Source: Microbacterium oxydans
GTDB taxonomy: Bacteria > Actinomycetota > Actinomycetes > Actinomycetales > Microbacteriaceae
NCBI RefSeq assembly: GCF_000956405.1
Contig: NZ_JYIV01000028.1
Location: forward strand, 310,001 to 374,000
Direction of reading: 5' to 3'
DNA length: 64,000 bases
How positions within the stretch are numbered: the first letter of the stretch is position 1; each line of letters starts with the position of its first letter. The notes under the pieces were generated by a model. The model made no database searches. It saw nothing but the letters and a program-made list of their open reading frames with translations, and had not been told where the DNA came from. The translations under genes and the position numbers were made by a program. Shown in pieces: positions 28,466 to 36,881 of this stretch.

Positions 28466-29569
28466 ATGGCTACTTCCACTGCGGAAACCCGATTCCGCAT
28501 CACTGCCACCCTGACGTGCGTTCTCGTCGCCACGCTGACGCTCGGAGCATGCTCCGCGCAGACGCCAGGCGGCGATACCGCCCCCACGAGTGCGAGCGAC
28601 AGCGACGCCTGCAAGCGCAATCAGGATGCCGGCACCATCACCTACATCTCCGGTTACGGCTACTCCGCCAGCGCCGGCCAGCTCGATGTGTTCCTCGCCG
28701 AGGAGCTGGGCTACTTCGACGATCTGTGCCTCGACGTGGAGATCAACGCCTCCGGAGCGAACGGGCAGCAGCTCGTGGCGTCCGGTCAGGCGCAGTTCAC
28801 CGCGCTCGGCTCCGCGTCCGATGTGATGCTGGCTGCCGCGAACAGCAAGAACCTCACGGCGGTCGCCACCTACGGCACCACCCCGCCGTTCTCCATCTTC
28901 GGCAATGAGAAGCTCGACACCCTCAAGGACCTCGAGGGCGGATCCCTCGGATACTTCATCAACCTGACCCCGATCGCCTCGGCCATGCTCGACGAGGCCG
29001 GCGTGGACGTCTCGAAGGTCGAGATGGTGAAGATGACCAACTACGACCCGACCGTGGTCGTGCGCGACCAGGTCGACGCGATCGTCGGCTACGCCTCGAA
29101 CCAGCCCCAGTCGCTCAAGGCGCAGGGCCTGCCGTTCAGCGAGTTCCTCCCCTCCGACCTGGGTGTCGAAGGGACGTACAACGTGATGGAGGTCAACTCC
29201 CGGTTCCTCGATGAGCACCGCGAGGTCGCGGCCGACTTCATGCGTGCGAGCCTCAAGGCACTGCAGTACTGCCTCGACGAGTCCGATGCGTGCATCGACA
29301 AGCTCGCGAAGCTGGCCGAGGACAGCGGTCAGGGAGCAGCGTTCCCGCGCGAGCAGCTTGCCCGCACGTGGGAGGTGGAGTCCGCGTGGGTGCGCGAGAG
29401 CGCCGGCGGCAACCCCGGTGTGCAGAACGAGTCCATGTGGGAGCCCGAGTACGCCCTCGTGAAGAAGTACGGCGACGTCAAGAACCTGCCCGCTATCGCC
29501 GACATGATGGACGCCGACCTGGTCGCCGACCTCTACGACGGCGACACCCTGATCTGGCAGGAGAAGTGA
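28466..29569 (+). CDS. ABC transporter substrate-binding lipoprotein, SsuA/TauA/ThiY type
   Basis: 367 residues. Signal peptide with lipobox TLGAC (Cys ~29), then a polar linker and an NMT1/SsuA-like binding fold: YGYSASAGQLDVFLAEELGYF, VEINASGANGQQLVASGQAQF, GSASDVMLAAANSKNLTAVATYG and VVVRDQVDAIVGYASNQP. Such receptors bind sulfonates, pyrimidine precursors, nitrate-type or aromatic ligands. The ligand here is unknown, but the nearby FMN monooxygenase suggests an organic compound to be oxidised. It is the first gene of a coupled ABC operon preceded by a PadR-type palindrome. Confidence 0.85.
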   Translation: MATSTAETRFRITATLTCVLVATLTLGACSAQTPGGDTAPTSASDSDACKRNQDAGTITYISGYGYSASAGQLDVFLAEELGYFDDLCLDVEINASGANGQQLVASGQAQFTALGSASDVMLAAANSKNLTAVATYGTTPPFSIFGNEKLDTLKDLEGGSLGYFINLTPIASAMLDEAGVDVSKVEMVKMTNYDPTVVVRDQVDAIVGYASNQPQSLKAQGLPFSEFLPSDLGVEGTYNVMEVNSRFLDEHREVAADFMRASLKALQYCLDESDACIDKLAKLAEDSGQGAAFPREQLARTWEVESAWVRESAGGNPGVQNESMWEPEYALVKKYGDVKNLPAIADMMDADLVADLYDGDTLIWQEK

Positions 29570-30366
29570 TGACGCTCGCACAGGGTGCCGGGGTCGAGGT
29601 CAGGAACGTCTCGAAGTCCTTCGGCGTCGACGGCGCGAAGGTCACCGTGCTCGACGACGTGAGTCTCACGATCGGCATGGGTGAGTTCGTGTCGGTGATC
29701 GGACCCAGCGGCTGCGGCAAGTCCACGCTGCTCAAGGTGGTCGCCGGGCTCCTCGACGCCGACTCCGGCAGCGTCACGATCGACGGCGAGAGCGTCAGAG
29801 CTGCCTCACGCGACAAGAAGATCGGACTCGTCCCGCAGTCGCCGGCGCTGCTGCCGTGGAAGACGGTGCGCGAGAACGTCGAGCTCCCGGTGCGGATCAA
29901 CCGCGGGGCCAACGGCGACCGTGCCCTCCGCGACCCCGCCGAGCTGCTGTCGACCTTCGGCCTTGGCCATGCGCTGAAGAAGTACCCGGGTCAGCTCTCC
30001 GGCGGCATGCAGCAGCGCGCAGCGATCGCCAGGGCCTTCGTGTTCGACCCGGCGATCATGCTGATGGACGAGCCGTTCTCCGCGCTCGACGAGATGAACC
30101 GCGACCTGCAGCGGATCGCCCTGCTGGACTTCTGGCAGTCGAACCGCAAGGCCGTGATGTTCGTCACGCACTCGGTGCCGGAGGCGATCATGCTCTCCGA
30201 CCGCATCGTGGTCATGGCCGCCCACCCCGGGCGCATCGCCCAGGTGATCGATGTGAACCTGCCGCGGCCCCGCACCGAGGAGGCCTACGCGACGGACGAG
30301 TTCCGCGAACTGGAAGCAGTCGTGCGCGGTGCGCTGCGCGCGCAGACGGAGAAGGCCCATGTCTGA
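29569..30366 (+). CDS. ABC transporter ATPase, SsuB/TauB type
   Basis: 265 residues. Walker A GPSGCGKST (~45-53), Q-loop LVPQSPALLPW, signature LSGGMQQRAAIARA, Walker B IMLMDEPFSALD and the switch histidine in FVTHSV. The sequence after the Q-loop (LPWKTVRENVELP) is characteristic of the taurine/nitrate/sulfonate importer class. ATG 29569 overlaps the stop of the binding-protein gene by one base; the earlier open frame is inside that gene. It energises import with the permease that follows. Confidence 0.92.
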   Translation: MTLAQGAGVEVRNVSKSFGVDGAKVTVLDDVSLTIGMGEFVSVIGPSGCGKSTLLKVVAGLLDADSGSVTIDGESVRAASRDKKIGLVPQSPALLPWKTVRENVELPVRINRGANGDRALRDPAELLSTFGLGHALKKYPGQLSGGMQQRAAIARAFVFDPAIMLMDEPFSALDEMNRDLQRIALLDFWQSNRKAVMFVTHSVPEAIMLSDRIVVMAAHPGRIAQVIDVNLPRPRTEEAYATDEFRELEAVVRGALRAQTEKAHV

Positions 30367-31207
30367 GCTGACGATGAGAGACACCACCGCGACCCTCGCG
30401 ACCGCCCGCCTGAAGGGCCAGCCCCGCAGCGGCGTCCCGTCCTGGCTGCGGTGGGGATCATGGGGTCCCACCCTGATCACCTTCGTGCTCGCCGCGCTGC
30501 TGTGGCAGGTGGTGGCCTGGACCAACCCGTACGTGCTCCCGACGCTGGAGGCGATCGGCGTCAGCCTCGTCGACGACGCCGGCATGTACTGGTCGAACTT
30601 CCTCGTCACTCTCCTCGAGGTCGTGGTCGGCGCCTCCGCCGGCATCCTCGCCGGGTTCCTCCTGGCGGTGGTGATGGCCGAGTTCCAGATCATCGAGCGG
30701 GCGGTCATGCCGCTGGTCATCATCGTGATGGTGACGCCGATCGTCGCCATCGCTCCGGCACTCGTCGTGGCCTTCGGCTTCGGCATGGTGCCGAAGTTCA
30801 TCGTGACCGGACTCGTGGTGTTCTTCCCGATGCTCGTGAACTCGCTCGCCGGTCTCCGCGACGTGGACCAGAAGGCCATGGACGTGTTCAAGACGCTGCA
30901 TGCCTCGCGGTGGGAGATCTTCCGCGAGCTGCGGTTCCCCGGCAGCATGCCGTACGTGTTCGCCGGTCTGCGGATCGCCCTGCCCCTCGCGGTGGTCGGC
31001 GCCGCGGTCGCCGAGTTCGTCGCGGCAGGACAGCAGGCCGGTCTCGGCTCCCTCGTCACCACGTCGGCCGCACAGGCGAACCTGCCCGTCACCTGGGCCA
31101 GCATCTCCCTGCTGTGCCTGCTGGGTGTGCTCCTGATCATCGTCCTCGCCCTGGTGCGCAAGCGCGTGCTCTGGTGGAGCGACGGCGAGGTCACGGCCAA
31201 GGGCTGA
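30359..31207 (+). CDS. ABC transporter permease, SsuC/TauC type
   Basis: 282 residues with about six membrane helices and a basic N-terminus. The EAA-type cytoplasmic loop that contacts the ATPase is seen as LHASRWEIFRELRFPGSMPYVFAGLRIALP. The start ATG 30359 overlaps the ATPase stop by eight bases. It is followed by a GC-rich hairpin (31222-31252), which may lower expression of the monooxygenase relative to the transporter, or protect the transcript. Confidence 0.9.
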   Translation: MSELTMRDTTATLATARLKGQPRSGVPSWLRWGSWGPTLITFVLAALLWQVVAWTNPYVLPTLEAIGVSLVDDAGMYWSNFLVTLLEVVVGASAGILAGFLLAVVMAEFQIIERAVMPLVIIVMVTPIVAIAPALVVAFGFGMVPKFIVTGLVVFFPMLVNSLAGLRDVDQKAMDVFKTLHASRWEIFRELRFPGSMPYVFAGLRIALPLAVVGAAVAEFVAAGQQAGLGSLVTTSAAQANLPVTWASISLLCLLGVLLIIVLALVRKRVLWWSDGEVTAKG

Positions 31208-31221
31208 CGCGGCATCCACAT

Positions 31222-31252
31222 CCCGGGACGGGATTCCCCCACCCGTCCCGGG
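31222..31252 (+). terminator. Hairpin between transporter and monooxygenase genes
   Basis: CCCGGGACGGG (31222-31232) pairs perfectly with CCCGTCCCGGG (31242-31252) around a nine-base loop. No T tract follows, so it may be a partial terminator or mRNA stabiliser within the operon. Confidence 0.55.
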
Positions 31253-31317
31253 GTTCCTCCGGCGTGCCCGGAATCACTCCAGAACCATCTGCACCACCCC
31301 AAGGAAGGCACCCGCAC

Positions 31318-32697
31318 ATGACCGATCAGAACACCGTCAAGCAGCTGCGTCTCGGCCTCTTCGAGAACGCTCAGGCGAACGACTCCGGCACCGCGACCTG
31401 GCGTCACCCCGACAACGGGCGTTACCTGTTCGACAAGCTCGACTACTGGCGCGACACGGCGCGCATGGTCGAGGACGCCGGGTTCGACTTCCTGTTCCTC
31501 GCGGATGCCTGGGGCTGGGCCGACGTCGCGGGCGAACGCCCCGACATCTGCTCCGTCGAAGGCCTCGACCTGCCGCGTCTCGACCCCGCGATCATCCTCG
31601 CAGCCCTCATCCCGGAGACCACGCGGTTGGGTCTCGTCGCCACGGGATCCACGCTGCTCGAGCCGCCCTATTCCTTCGCCCGTCGCATGGCCACGCTCGA
31701 CATCCTCTCCGGCGGTCGCATCGGCTGGAACGTGGTCACCACCGGGACCGCCGACACCGCGGTGCAGGGCTTCGGGGTGCCGATGGTCGGGCACGACGAG
31801 CGCTACCTCATGGCCGACGACTTCATGCAGGTCGTCTACAAGCTGTGGGAGCAGGCGTGGGACGAGGGAGCCCTGGAGCGCGACAAGTCCGGCCGCTTCG
31901 CCGACCCGTCCAAGGTGCACCGCATCGCGCACGACGGCCCCTACTTCCGCTCGCACGGCTACGGCAACACGGCGCGCTCGCCGCAGGGCACCCCCGTGCT
32001 GTTCCAGGCCGGAGCATCGCCCGCCGGTCGTGAGTTCGGCGGCAAGCACGGCGAGGCGATCTTCGTGGGCAGCGGTTCGGTCGAACAGCTCCGTGCGCAC
32101 TCGAGCGCCATCCGCGAGGAGGCCATCAAGAACGGTCGCGGGGCCGACGAGGTCAAGATCATGTCGGCGTTCGCGGCGGTCGTCGGCAGCACCGAGGAGG
32201 AGGCCCGGCGCAAGTACGCCGAGGTGTCCGATGCGCAGAACCCCGACGTCACCGTCGCCTCCTACGCCTGGTTCACCGGGCTCGACCTCTCGGCGTACGC
32301 ACCGGACACACCGATGTCGGAGCTCAGCACCGAGCTCTCGCAGACGCAGGTCGCCCGCTTCGCCGACAAGACCGTCGGCGATGTGCTGGGAGACTGGCAT
32401 GCGCACGGCGTCGGAGCCCGCCCGATCGTGGGCACTCCGGAGCAGGTAGCCGACCGGATGATCCAGCTCGCCGACGGCGCCGACCTCGACGGGTTCCTGT
32501 TCGCCCCCGTCATCCCGCCCGCCTCGACCGTCGACTTCATCGAGCACGTGCTGCCGATCCTCAAGGAGCGCGGCGCGATCGCGGAGCCCTCGACGGAGCC
32601 GCAGTCGCTGCGTGAGCGCCTGATCGGCACGCCGACACCTGCGCTCGCCGAGTCGCACACCGGCTCGCAGTTCCGGCGGACGATGTCGCGTGTCTGA
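31318..32697 (+). CDS. FMN-dependent monooxygenase, NtaA/SnaA/DszA (SoxA) family
   Basis: 459 residues of the bacterial-luciferase superfamily. Segments typical of the NtaA/DszA group: WRHPDNGRYLFDKLDYWRDTARMVEDAGFDFLFLAD (in parts), LEPPYSFARRMATLDILSGGRIGWNVVT, HDERYLMADDFMQVVYKLWE and SPQGTPVLFQAGASPAGREFGGKHGEAIF. These enzymes use FMNH2 supplied by a separate flavin reductase to oxidise compounds such as nitrilotriacetate, dibenzothiophene sulfone or dimethyl sulfide; the substrate here is open. The flavin reductase and a riboflavin kinase are encoded 1.6 kb away in the same regulon. AAGGAAGG precedes the ATG. Confidence 0.88.
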   Translation: MTDQNTVKQLRLGLFENAQANDSGTATWRHPDNGRYLFDKLDYWRDTARMVEDAGFDFLFLADAWGWADVAGERPDICSVEGLDLPRLDPAIILAALIPETTRLGLVATGSTLLEPPYSFARRMATLDILSGGRIGWNVVTTGTADTAVQGFGVPMVGHDERYLMADDFMQVVYKLWEQAWDEGALERDKSGRFADPSKVHRIAHDGPYFRSHGYGNTARSPQGTPVLFQAGASPAGREFGGKHGEAIFVGSGSVEQLRAHSSAIREEAIKNGRGADEVKIMSAFAAVVGSTEEEARRKYAEVSDAQNPDVTVASYAWFTGLDLSAYAPDTPMSELSTELSQTQVARFADKTVGDVLGDWHAHGVGARPIVGTPEQVADRMIQLADGADLDGFLFAPVIPPASTVDFIEHVLPILKERGAIAEPSTEPQSLRERLIGTPTPALAESHTGSQFRRTMSRV

Positions 32698-33574
32698 CAC
32701 CCTCACCGGTGTCGCCGTGGTGGGGAGCGCGAACCTCGACCTGGTGGTCGAGGTGTCGCGCCCTCCGCTCGTCGGTGAGACGCTCCTGGGCCGTGCCGGC
32801 GGCCGCTTCTCGGGAGGCAAGGGCCTGAACCAGGCTGTCGCCTCCGCACGGAGCGGGGCTCTCACCAGGTTCTGCGCGGTCGTCGGAGCGGACGAGGCCG
32901 GGGACGTGCTGCAGCAGACCTTGGCGGACGCTGGAGTGGCGTCGGTTTTGCGCCGCAGCGCCGACGCCCCGACCGGTGTGGCTCACGTGCTGGCCTTCGA
33001 CGACGGCGACAACAGCATCATCGTCGCGGCCGGCGCCAACGCGGAGCTCGACGTCGACGATGCGGTCGCCGGTATCGAGGGCGCCGCCGTCGTGCTCGCT
33101 CAGCTGGAGGTGCCGGTCGTGAGCGTGGCGGCCGCGCTTCGGGCCGGGCGATCCGCGGGGGCTCTCACGATCCTCAACGCCGCACCGGCACACGAGGCGA
33201 CGCTCGGGATGCTCGCCGATGTCGACCTCCTCGTCGTGAACGAGACGGAGTGCGACGATCTCGGCGGTGTCGATCGTCTGCACGACGCCGGCGCGCACAT
33301 CGTCGTCCGCACCAGGGGTGCCGGGGGAGTGGACCTCCATCGCGTGGGGAGCACCCCCGTGCACGTCGAGGCGTTCCCGATCGATCCGGTGGACACGACA
33401 GGTGCCGGAGACGCATTCTGCGGTGCTCTGGCCGCCGCCCTCGCGCAGGGAGACGTCATCGAAGCGGCTCTGCGTCGAGCCTGTGCTGCCGGCGCCATCG
33501 TGGCGCAGCATCGTGGGGCGACGACGTCGGCGCTCTCGCCCGTATCGATCGCCGAGCTCGTCGCGTCGCGCTGA
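32690..33574 (+). CDS. PfkB family carbohydrate kinase, ribokinase-like
   Basis: 294 residues from GTG 32690, overlapping the monooxygenase stop by eight bases. It has the PfkB signatures: VVGSANLDLVVEV and GGRFSGGKGLNQAVASARSG near the N-terminus, and DTTGAGDAFCGAL with the catalytic Asp ~241. It phosphorylates a sugar or a sugar-like alcohol with ATP. In this operon it might act on a product released by the monooxygenase or on a nucleoside or ribityl compound; neither can be shown from sequence. Confidence 0.82.
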   Translation: MSDTLTGVAVVGSANLDLVVEVSRPPLVGETLLGRAGGRFSGGKGLNQAVASARSGALTRFCAVVGADEAGDVLQQTLADAGVASVLRRSADAPTGVAHVLAFDDGDNSIIVAAGANAELDVDDAVAGIEGAAVVLAQLEVPVVSVAAALRAGRSAGALTILNAAPAHEATLGMLADVDLLVVNETECDDLGGVDRLHDAGAHIVVRTRGAGGVDLHRVGSTPVHVEAFPIDPVDTTGAGDAFCGALAAALAQGDVIEAALRRACAAGAIVAQHRGATTSALSPVSIAELVASR

Positions 33575-33576
33575 GG

Positions 33577-34182
33577 TCAGTCCGAGGACGCCGCGTCCCT
33601 CGTCGCCGCGTTCTCGACCGTCTCGCCGGCGAAGGTGTACTCGCCGTCGCGCAGACGCTCCAGCAGATCGAGCAGCCACTGCTTCTCGGCGGTGAGGCGC
33701 GCGGTGGAGAGGTCGAAGATCTCCCGCACGTACTTCGGGGTGGTCTCGGAGCGCAGAGTGTCCTGCACATCGAAGCCGTTCTGCGTGATGATCGCGTCGC
33801 TCTTGATGAGGCGGTGCTCGAGGCCGGCGATCACCTCCTGCCGGCTCAACACGAACATGAACGATGCCACGGTCATGATCGCCTGCGTGTCGAAGGCCGC
33901 CACGTTCCAGAGGTTCTCGCGCAGCATGCGCTGCAACTCGACCTCGCCCGCCGGGGTGATCCGGTATGTCGTGCGCGCCGGGCGCTTCCCCTCGGCTTCG
34001 GTGCCGCTCTCGGCGATGTACCCGTCGACCTCCAGTGCGCGCAGGGCGTTGTAGATCGAACCGGGCTGGATGTGCGCCCACTCGTCCACGTGCCAGGTCA
34101 TGAGCTCACGGCGGAGGAAGTACCCGTGCACGGGCTGGAACTGCTTCACGGCGCCGAGGACGACGAGGCGGGTGGTCGACAT
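33577..34182 (-). CDS. PadR family transcriptional regulator
   Basis: 201 residues from ATG 34182 (ATG 34191 is possible). N-terminal winged helix (VLGAVKQFQPVHGYFLRREL, then HIQPGSIYNALRALEVDGYI, then GKRPARTTYRITPAGEVEL) and a helical C-terminal domain for dimerisation (~90-185). PadR proteins usually repress and are released by a small, often aromatic, ligand. It is convergent with the kinase gene (2 bases apart) and divergent from the flavin reductase. Two palindromes lie in the divergent region and one lies before the transporter operon, which marks it as the regulator of the locus. Confidence 0.88.
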   Translation of the reverse strand: MSTTRLVVLGAVKQFQPVHGYFLRRELMTWHVDEWAHIQPGSIYNALRALEVDGYIAESGTEAEGKRPARTTYRITPAGEVELQRMLRENLWNVAAFDTQAIMTVASFMFVLSRQEVIAGLEHRLIKSDAIITQNGFDVQDTLRSETTPKYVREIFDLSTARLTAEKQWLLDLLERLRDGEYTFAGETVENAATRDAASSD

Positions 34183-34227
34183 GACCCTCATGCTAACTGC
34201 TGGATTCGCAGATTCCTGTTGTTTGCA

Positions 34228-34243
34228 TGATCAAAGTTGCCTA
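34228..34243. promoter_or_regulatory. Degenerate PadR-type palindrome
   Basis: TGATCAAAGTTGCCTA resembles TAGTCAA-AG-TTGACTA with three changed bases. It lies 26 bases before the perfect copy at 34254 and may be a secondary site for a second regulator dimer. Confidence 0.45.
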
Positions 34244-34253
34244 TTATCAAAAC

Positions 34254-34269
34254 TAGTCAAAGTTGACTA
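34254..34269. promoter_or_regulatory. PadR-type palindrome before the flavin reductase gene
   Basis: TAGTCAA-AG-TTGACTA, perfect 7+7 arms, ends 16 bases before the ATG at 34286. Arms are identical to those at 28401-28416. It also lies near the probable padR promoter on the other strand (TAGTCA-N17-TAATAG), so autoregulation is likely. Confidence 0.7.
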
Positions 34270-34285
34270 ATGAAAGGAAGCCGAA

Positions 34286-34795
34286 ATGACGACTGCCGTG
34301 ACTGACGCCTTGCCCCGCGACCTCGCCCTCCGCCGGGCCTTCTCGGTGTACCCGACCGGTGTCGTGGCGCTCGCCGCCCACGTCGACGACCGTGCGGTCG
34401 GGATGGCGGTCAACTCCTTCACCTCGATCTCGCTCGAACCCGCGCTGGTCGCCATCAGTGCGGCCCGCACCTCGAAGACCTGGCCGGTGCTGCGCGCAGT
34501 GCCCGAGCTCGGCATGAGCGTGCTCGCAGCGCACCATGAGCCCCTCAGCCGATCGCTCTCGGCGCGCGAGGGCGATCGTTTCGGCGGGCACGAGTGGCAG
34601 CGCACCGAGGGTGGCGCTGTGCTCATCGCCGACGCGGCCCTGTGGCTCACCTGCCGTCTGCACAGCACCTTCGATGGCGGCGACCACGAGGTCGCGCTGT
34701 ACGAGATCGCTGACGTCACCCTGTTCGACGACGTCGAGCCGCTGGTCTTCCACCAGAGCCGTTACCGCTCCATCGCCGCTCCCGAGAGCGCGTGA
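34286..34795 (+). CDS. Flavin reductase (FMN reductase), HpaC/NtaB-type
   Basis: 169 residues with the flavin-reductase split-barrel pattern: RRAFSVYPTGVVALAAHVDDRAVGMAVNSFTSISLEPALVAI (in parts), then SLSAREGDRFGG and a terminal HQSRYRSI. It would reduce FMN with NAD(P)H and pass FMNH2 to the two-component monooxygenase at 31318. Its own promoter region holds two PadR-type palindromes. AAAGGAAG precedes the ATG. The next gene, a riboflavin kinase, overlaps its stop by four bases. Confidence 0.85.
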   Translation: MTTAVTDALPRDLALRRAFSVYPTGVVALAAHVDDRAVGMAVNSFTSISLEPALVAISAARTSKTWPVLRAVPELGMSVLAAHHEPLSRSLSAREGDRFGGHEWQRTEGGAVLIADAALWLTCRLHSTFDGGDHEVALYEIADVTLFDDVEPLVFHQSRYRSIAAPESA

Positions 34796-35181
34796 GCGTT
34801 CCGCCGCTCGGGACGATCGCCGGTGTGGTCGTGCCGGGCGACGGGCGGGGGCGGGAGCTCGGCTTCCCGACGGCGAACCTGGCGTTGGAGCGCGGAAGCC
34901 TGCCCGTCGACGGCATCTACGCAGCCTGGGTGGGGATCGACGACGATCCGCAGGTCTGGGCGGCGAGCGTGAGCGTCGGGGCGAATCCGACGTTCGACGG
35001 ACACCGCGAGCGACGTGTCGAAGTGCACCTCCACGACGCGGAGCTCGACCTCTACGGTCGGCGGCTGACCGTGACCTTGATGGTGTTCCTCCGGCCGACC
35101 CTCTGCTTCGACGGCGCCGCCGCACTGATCGCGCAGACCGCGGACGACGTCGCCCGCTGTCGCGCCCTCCTCACACCCTGA
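34792..35181 (+). CDS. Stand-alone riboflavin kinase
   Basis: 129 residues matching only the C-terminal riboflavin kinase domain of bifunctional RibF. Seen: GRGRELGFPTANL (~18-30, the ATP/Mg site with Thr and Asn), SVSVGANPTFDGHRERRVEVHLHD, and ELDLYGRRLTVTLMVFLRP. It would phosphorylate riboflavin to FMN. The FAD synthetase domain is absent, so it makes FMN only. The GTG start overlaps the flavin reductase stop (GTGA), so the two are co-translated. The chromosome presumably has a normal RibF elsewhere, making this a dedicated FMN supply for the monooxygenase locus. Confidence 0.85.
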   Translation: MSVPPLGTIAGVVVPGDGRGRELGFPTANLALERGSLPVDGIYAAWVGIDDDPQVWAASVSVGANPTFDGHRERRVEVHLHDAELDLYGRRLTVTLMVFLRPTLCFDGAAALIAQTADDVARCRALLTP

Positions 35182-35194
35182 CCCCGACTCCGCT

Positions 35195-35249
35195 CCGGTC
35201 GCACTTTCTGTCGCTCTGAGAGCACCCAAGCGACAGAAAGTGCGACTGG
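35195..35249. repeat. Palindromic repeat, GTCGCACTTTCTGTCGC family, copy 1
   Basis: Arms 35195-35215 and 35229-35249 (21 bp, one mismatch) around a 13-base loop. It sits between two convergent genes (riboflavin kinase and pucR), where it could end transcription from both sides. Other copies: 45104, 55230 and 56400. Confidence 0.85.
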
Positions 35250-35274
35250 AAGGATCGAAGGGCAGGGCGGGGAG

Positions 35275-36783
35275 TCAGTCGCGGGCGGTCTGGAGAATGG
35301 TCCAGAGCTCGGCGCGGGCGGGGAACGTCGACAGGTCGACGTCCAGGAGAGCGCCCGCGTGGGCGATGCGGGAGCGCAGTGTGTGTCGATGCACCCCGAG
35401 AGCGATCGCGGCGGACTCGGCCTTGGCGTCGTGCTCGAGCCAGGTGCGCAGTGAGCGTTCCAGGTCGGCACCGGTGCGGGCGTCGTGCTCGCGCACCGGG
35501 GCGAGGCGAGACTCGGCGACCAGGCGGGCCTCGTCGGTCGCGAGGGCGGTGAGGATGCTCGATCCCACGGTGTCGGCGTAGCGGGCGGTCCCGTGCGAGC
35601 CCTGCTGGCGCAGTGCGGTGAGAGCCTGCGCATGAGCGCGCGCGAACGAGTCGTAGCCTTCGGAGTCGGAGACGCCGATGCGGATGCCGAACCGGCCGGC
35701 GACCTCATCCAGCAGACCCTCGTCGGAGACTGACACGCACATCGTGAAGCCGTCCTCCGACTCGGCCAGGAAGAACGAGGTGCCGTGCTCGGACCGGTGC
35801 CGCTCCCACCAGTCGGTCAGGGGTCCGGCGGGCGCATCGGCGGCGACCGCGACGAGCACCGGCGCGGGCGGCAGGCTTCCCAGCACCCGTCTGGCGAGAG
35901 AGGGGTCGTCGGTGAGGAGCGAACCGAGGAGCTGGGCGTGCAGACGACGTCGACTTCGGGCCAACTGCTCGCTCTGCTCCATCGAGAGCCCCGCCATCGC
36001 GATGACCGATGTCACGACCGAGCGTGCTTCGGGGTCGAGCGTCTCGACGGCCAGGGCGATGACGCCACGCAGGTGTCCGCCGCGGCCCACCGTGAACAAC
36101 ATGAACGAGTGGTCATCGATGCTCAGCGACTGCCCGGCCTCGAGGCCGCGCGTGAGGATCTCCACCACGCGGGATCCGAGCTCCTCGAGCACGCGCGCGT
36201 CCACTGCGTCCCGCGGGTGGGAGAACGTGAGGGCTCCCGCGGCGTCGAACATGCCCGACCAGACATCGAGCCGACGCCCGAGCTCGGCGATCGTCGCGTC
36301 GAGGCCGTGGGGGCGGAGAGCGGCGAGGGCGAGGGCGCGCTGCGTGTCGAGTGCCCAGGACCGCCGTGCGTAGGCCTGGGCGGCTATGGCCTCGGAGTGC
36401 GCGCGGGCGACGGCGATGAACGGCGTGCGGTACGGCACCGCGAACAGGGGCATCCCGTGCACGGCGCAGGCTTCGATGAGCTCGTCGGGGATGCCGGAGC
36501 GGTGCACCTCGGTGCCGAATCCCAGGCCGATCACACCGCGGTCTGCGAGCCGGCCGACGTACGTGTCGATGCTCACGGCCTCGTCGAACTGCGTCCCGGT
36601 GGTCAGCAGGGCCAGGTCTTCCGAGAGGAACGGGGTCGGGTCGGCGAGGTCGGAGCTGTGCACCCAGCGCAGGGGTCGGTCGAGAGCGCCTTCCGGGATG
36701 TCGGCCTCGTGAGGCACCAGCGAGAGCCCGAGGTCGCGACGCTGCAGCAGCGCGCGCAGAGTCGGCTGAGCGGTGACGGCCAT
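35275..36783 (-). CDS. PucR/CdaR family regulator of the putrescine/GABA locus
   Basis: 502 residues. The N-terminal PucR sensing domain (~10-130; HSSDLADPTPFLSEDLALLTTG and GVIGLGFGTEVHRSGIPDELIEACAVHGMPLF, in parts), a GGDEF-like middle region, and the C-terminal helix-turn-helix of the family (~440-495; TWLEHDAKAESAAIALGVHR, then HTLRSRIAHAGALL). Such proteins activate purine, GABA or sugar-acid catabolism. It is divergent from gabT by 98 bases, which suggests it controls the GABA/putrescine operon. Confidence 0.87.
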   Translation of the reverse strand: MAVTAQPTLRALLQRRDLGLSLVPHEADIPEGALDRPLRWVHSSDLADPTPFLSEDLALLTTGTQFDEAVSIDTYVGRLADRGVIGLGFGTEVHRSGIPDELIEACAVHGMPLFAVPYRTPFIAVARAHSEAIAAQAYARRSWALDTQRALALAALRPHGLDATIAELGRRLDVWSGMFDAAGALTFSHPRDAVDARVLEELGSRVVEILTRGLEAGQSLSIDDHSFMLFTVGRGGHLRGVIALAVETLDPEARSVVTSVIAMAGLSMEQSEQLARSRRRLHAQLLGSLLTDDPSLARRVLGSLPPAPVLVAVAADAPAGPLTDWWERHRSEHGTSFFLAESEDGFTMCVSVSDEGLLDEVAGRFGIRIGVSDSEGYDSFARAHAQALTALRQQGSHGTARYADTVGSSILTALATDEARLVAESRLAPVREHDARTGADLERSLRTWLEHDAKAESAAIALGVHRHTLRSRIAHAGALLDVDLSTFPARAELWTILQTARD

Positions 36784-36822
36784 GGCATTCTCCGGAACTT
36801 ATACACGCAGGCGAACTGACGC

Positions 36823-36833
36823 TACAGATTGTA
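36823..36833. promoter_or_regulatory. Small palindrome between pucR-type gene and gabT
   Basis: TACA-GAT-TGTA, an 11-base palindrome in the 98-base divergent region, about 35 bases before the gabT -10 box. A candidate site for the PucR-type regulator; short, hence tentative. Confidence 0.35.
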
Positions 36834-36868
36834 CAGACCGGTGAATGCAGCCGTCTCGGTCACCGCCG

Positions 36869-36874
36869 TACGCT
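36869..36874 (+). promoter_or_regulatory. TANNNT -10 box, leaderless gabT start
   Basis: TACGCT ends seven bases before the ATG at 36882; no Shine-Dalgarno sequence is present. Confidence 0.45.
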
Positions 36875-36881
36875 CGCGAAC

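Noticed and set aside
29806..32865. 1019-codon minus-strand frame opposite the ABC transporter and monooxygenase
   Set aside because: Same GC artefact; crosses several genes and intergenic hairpins.
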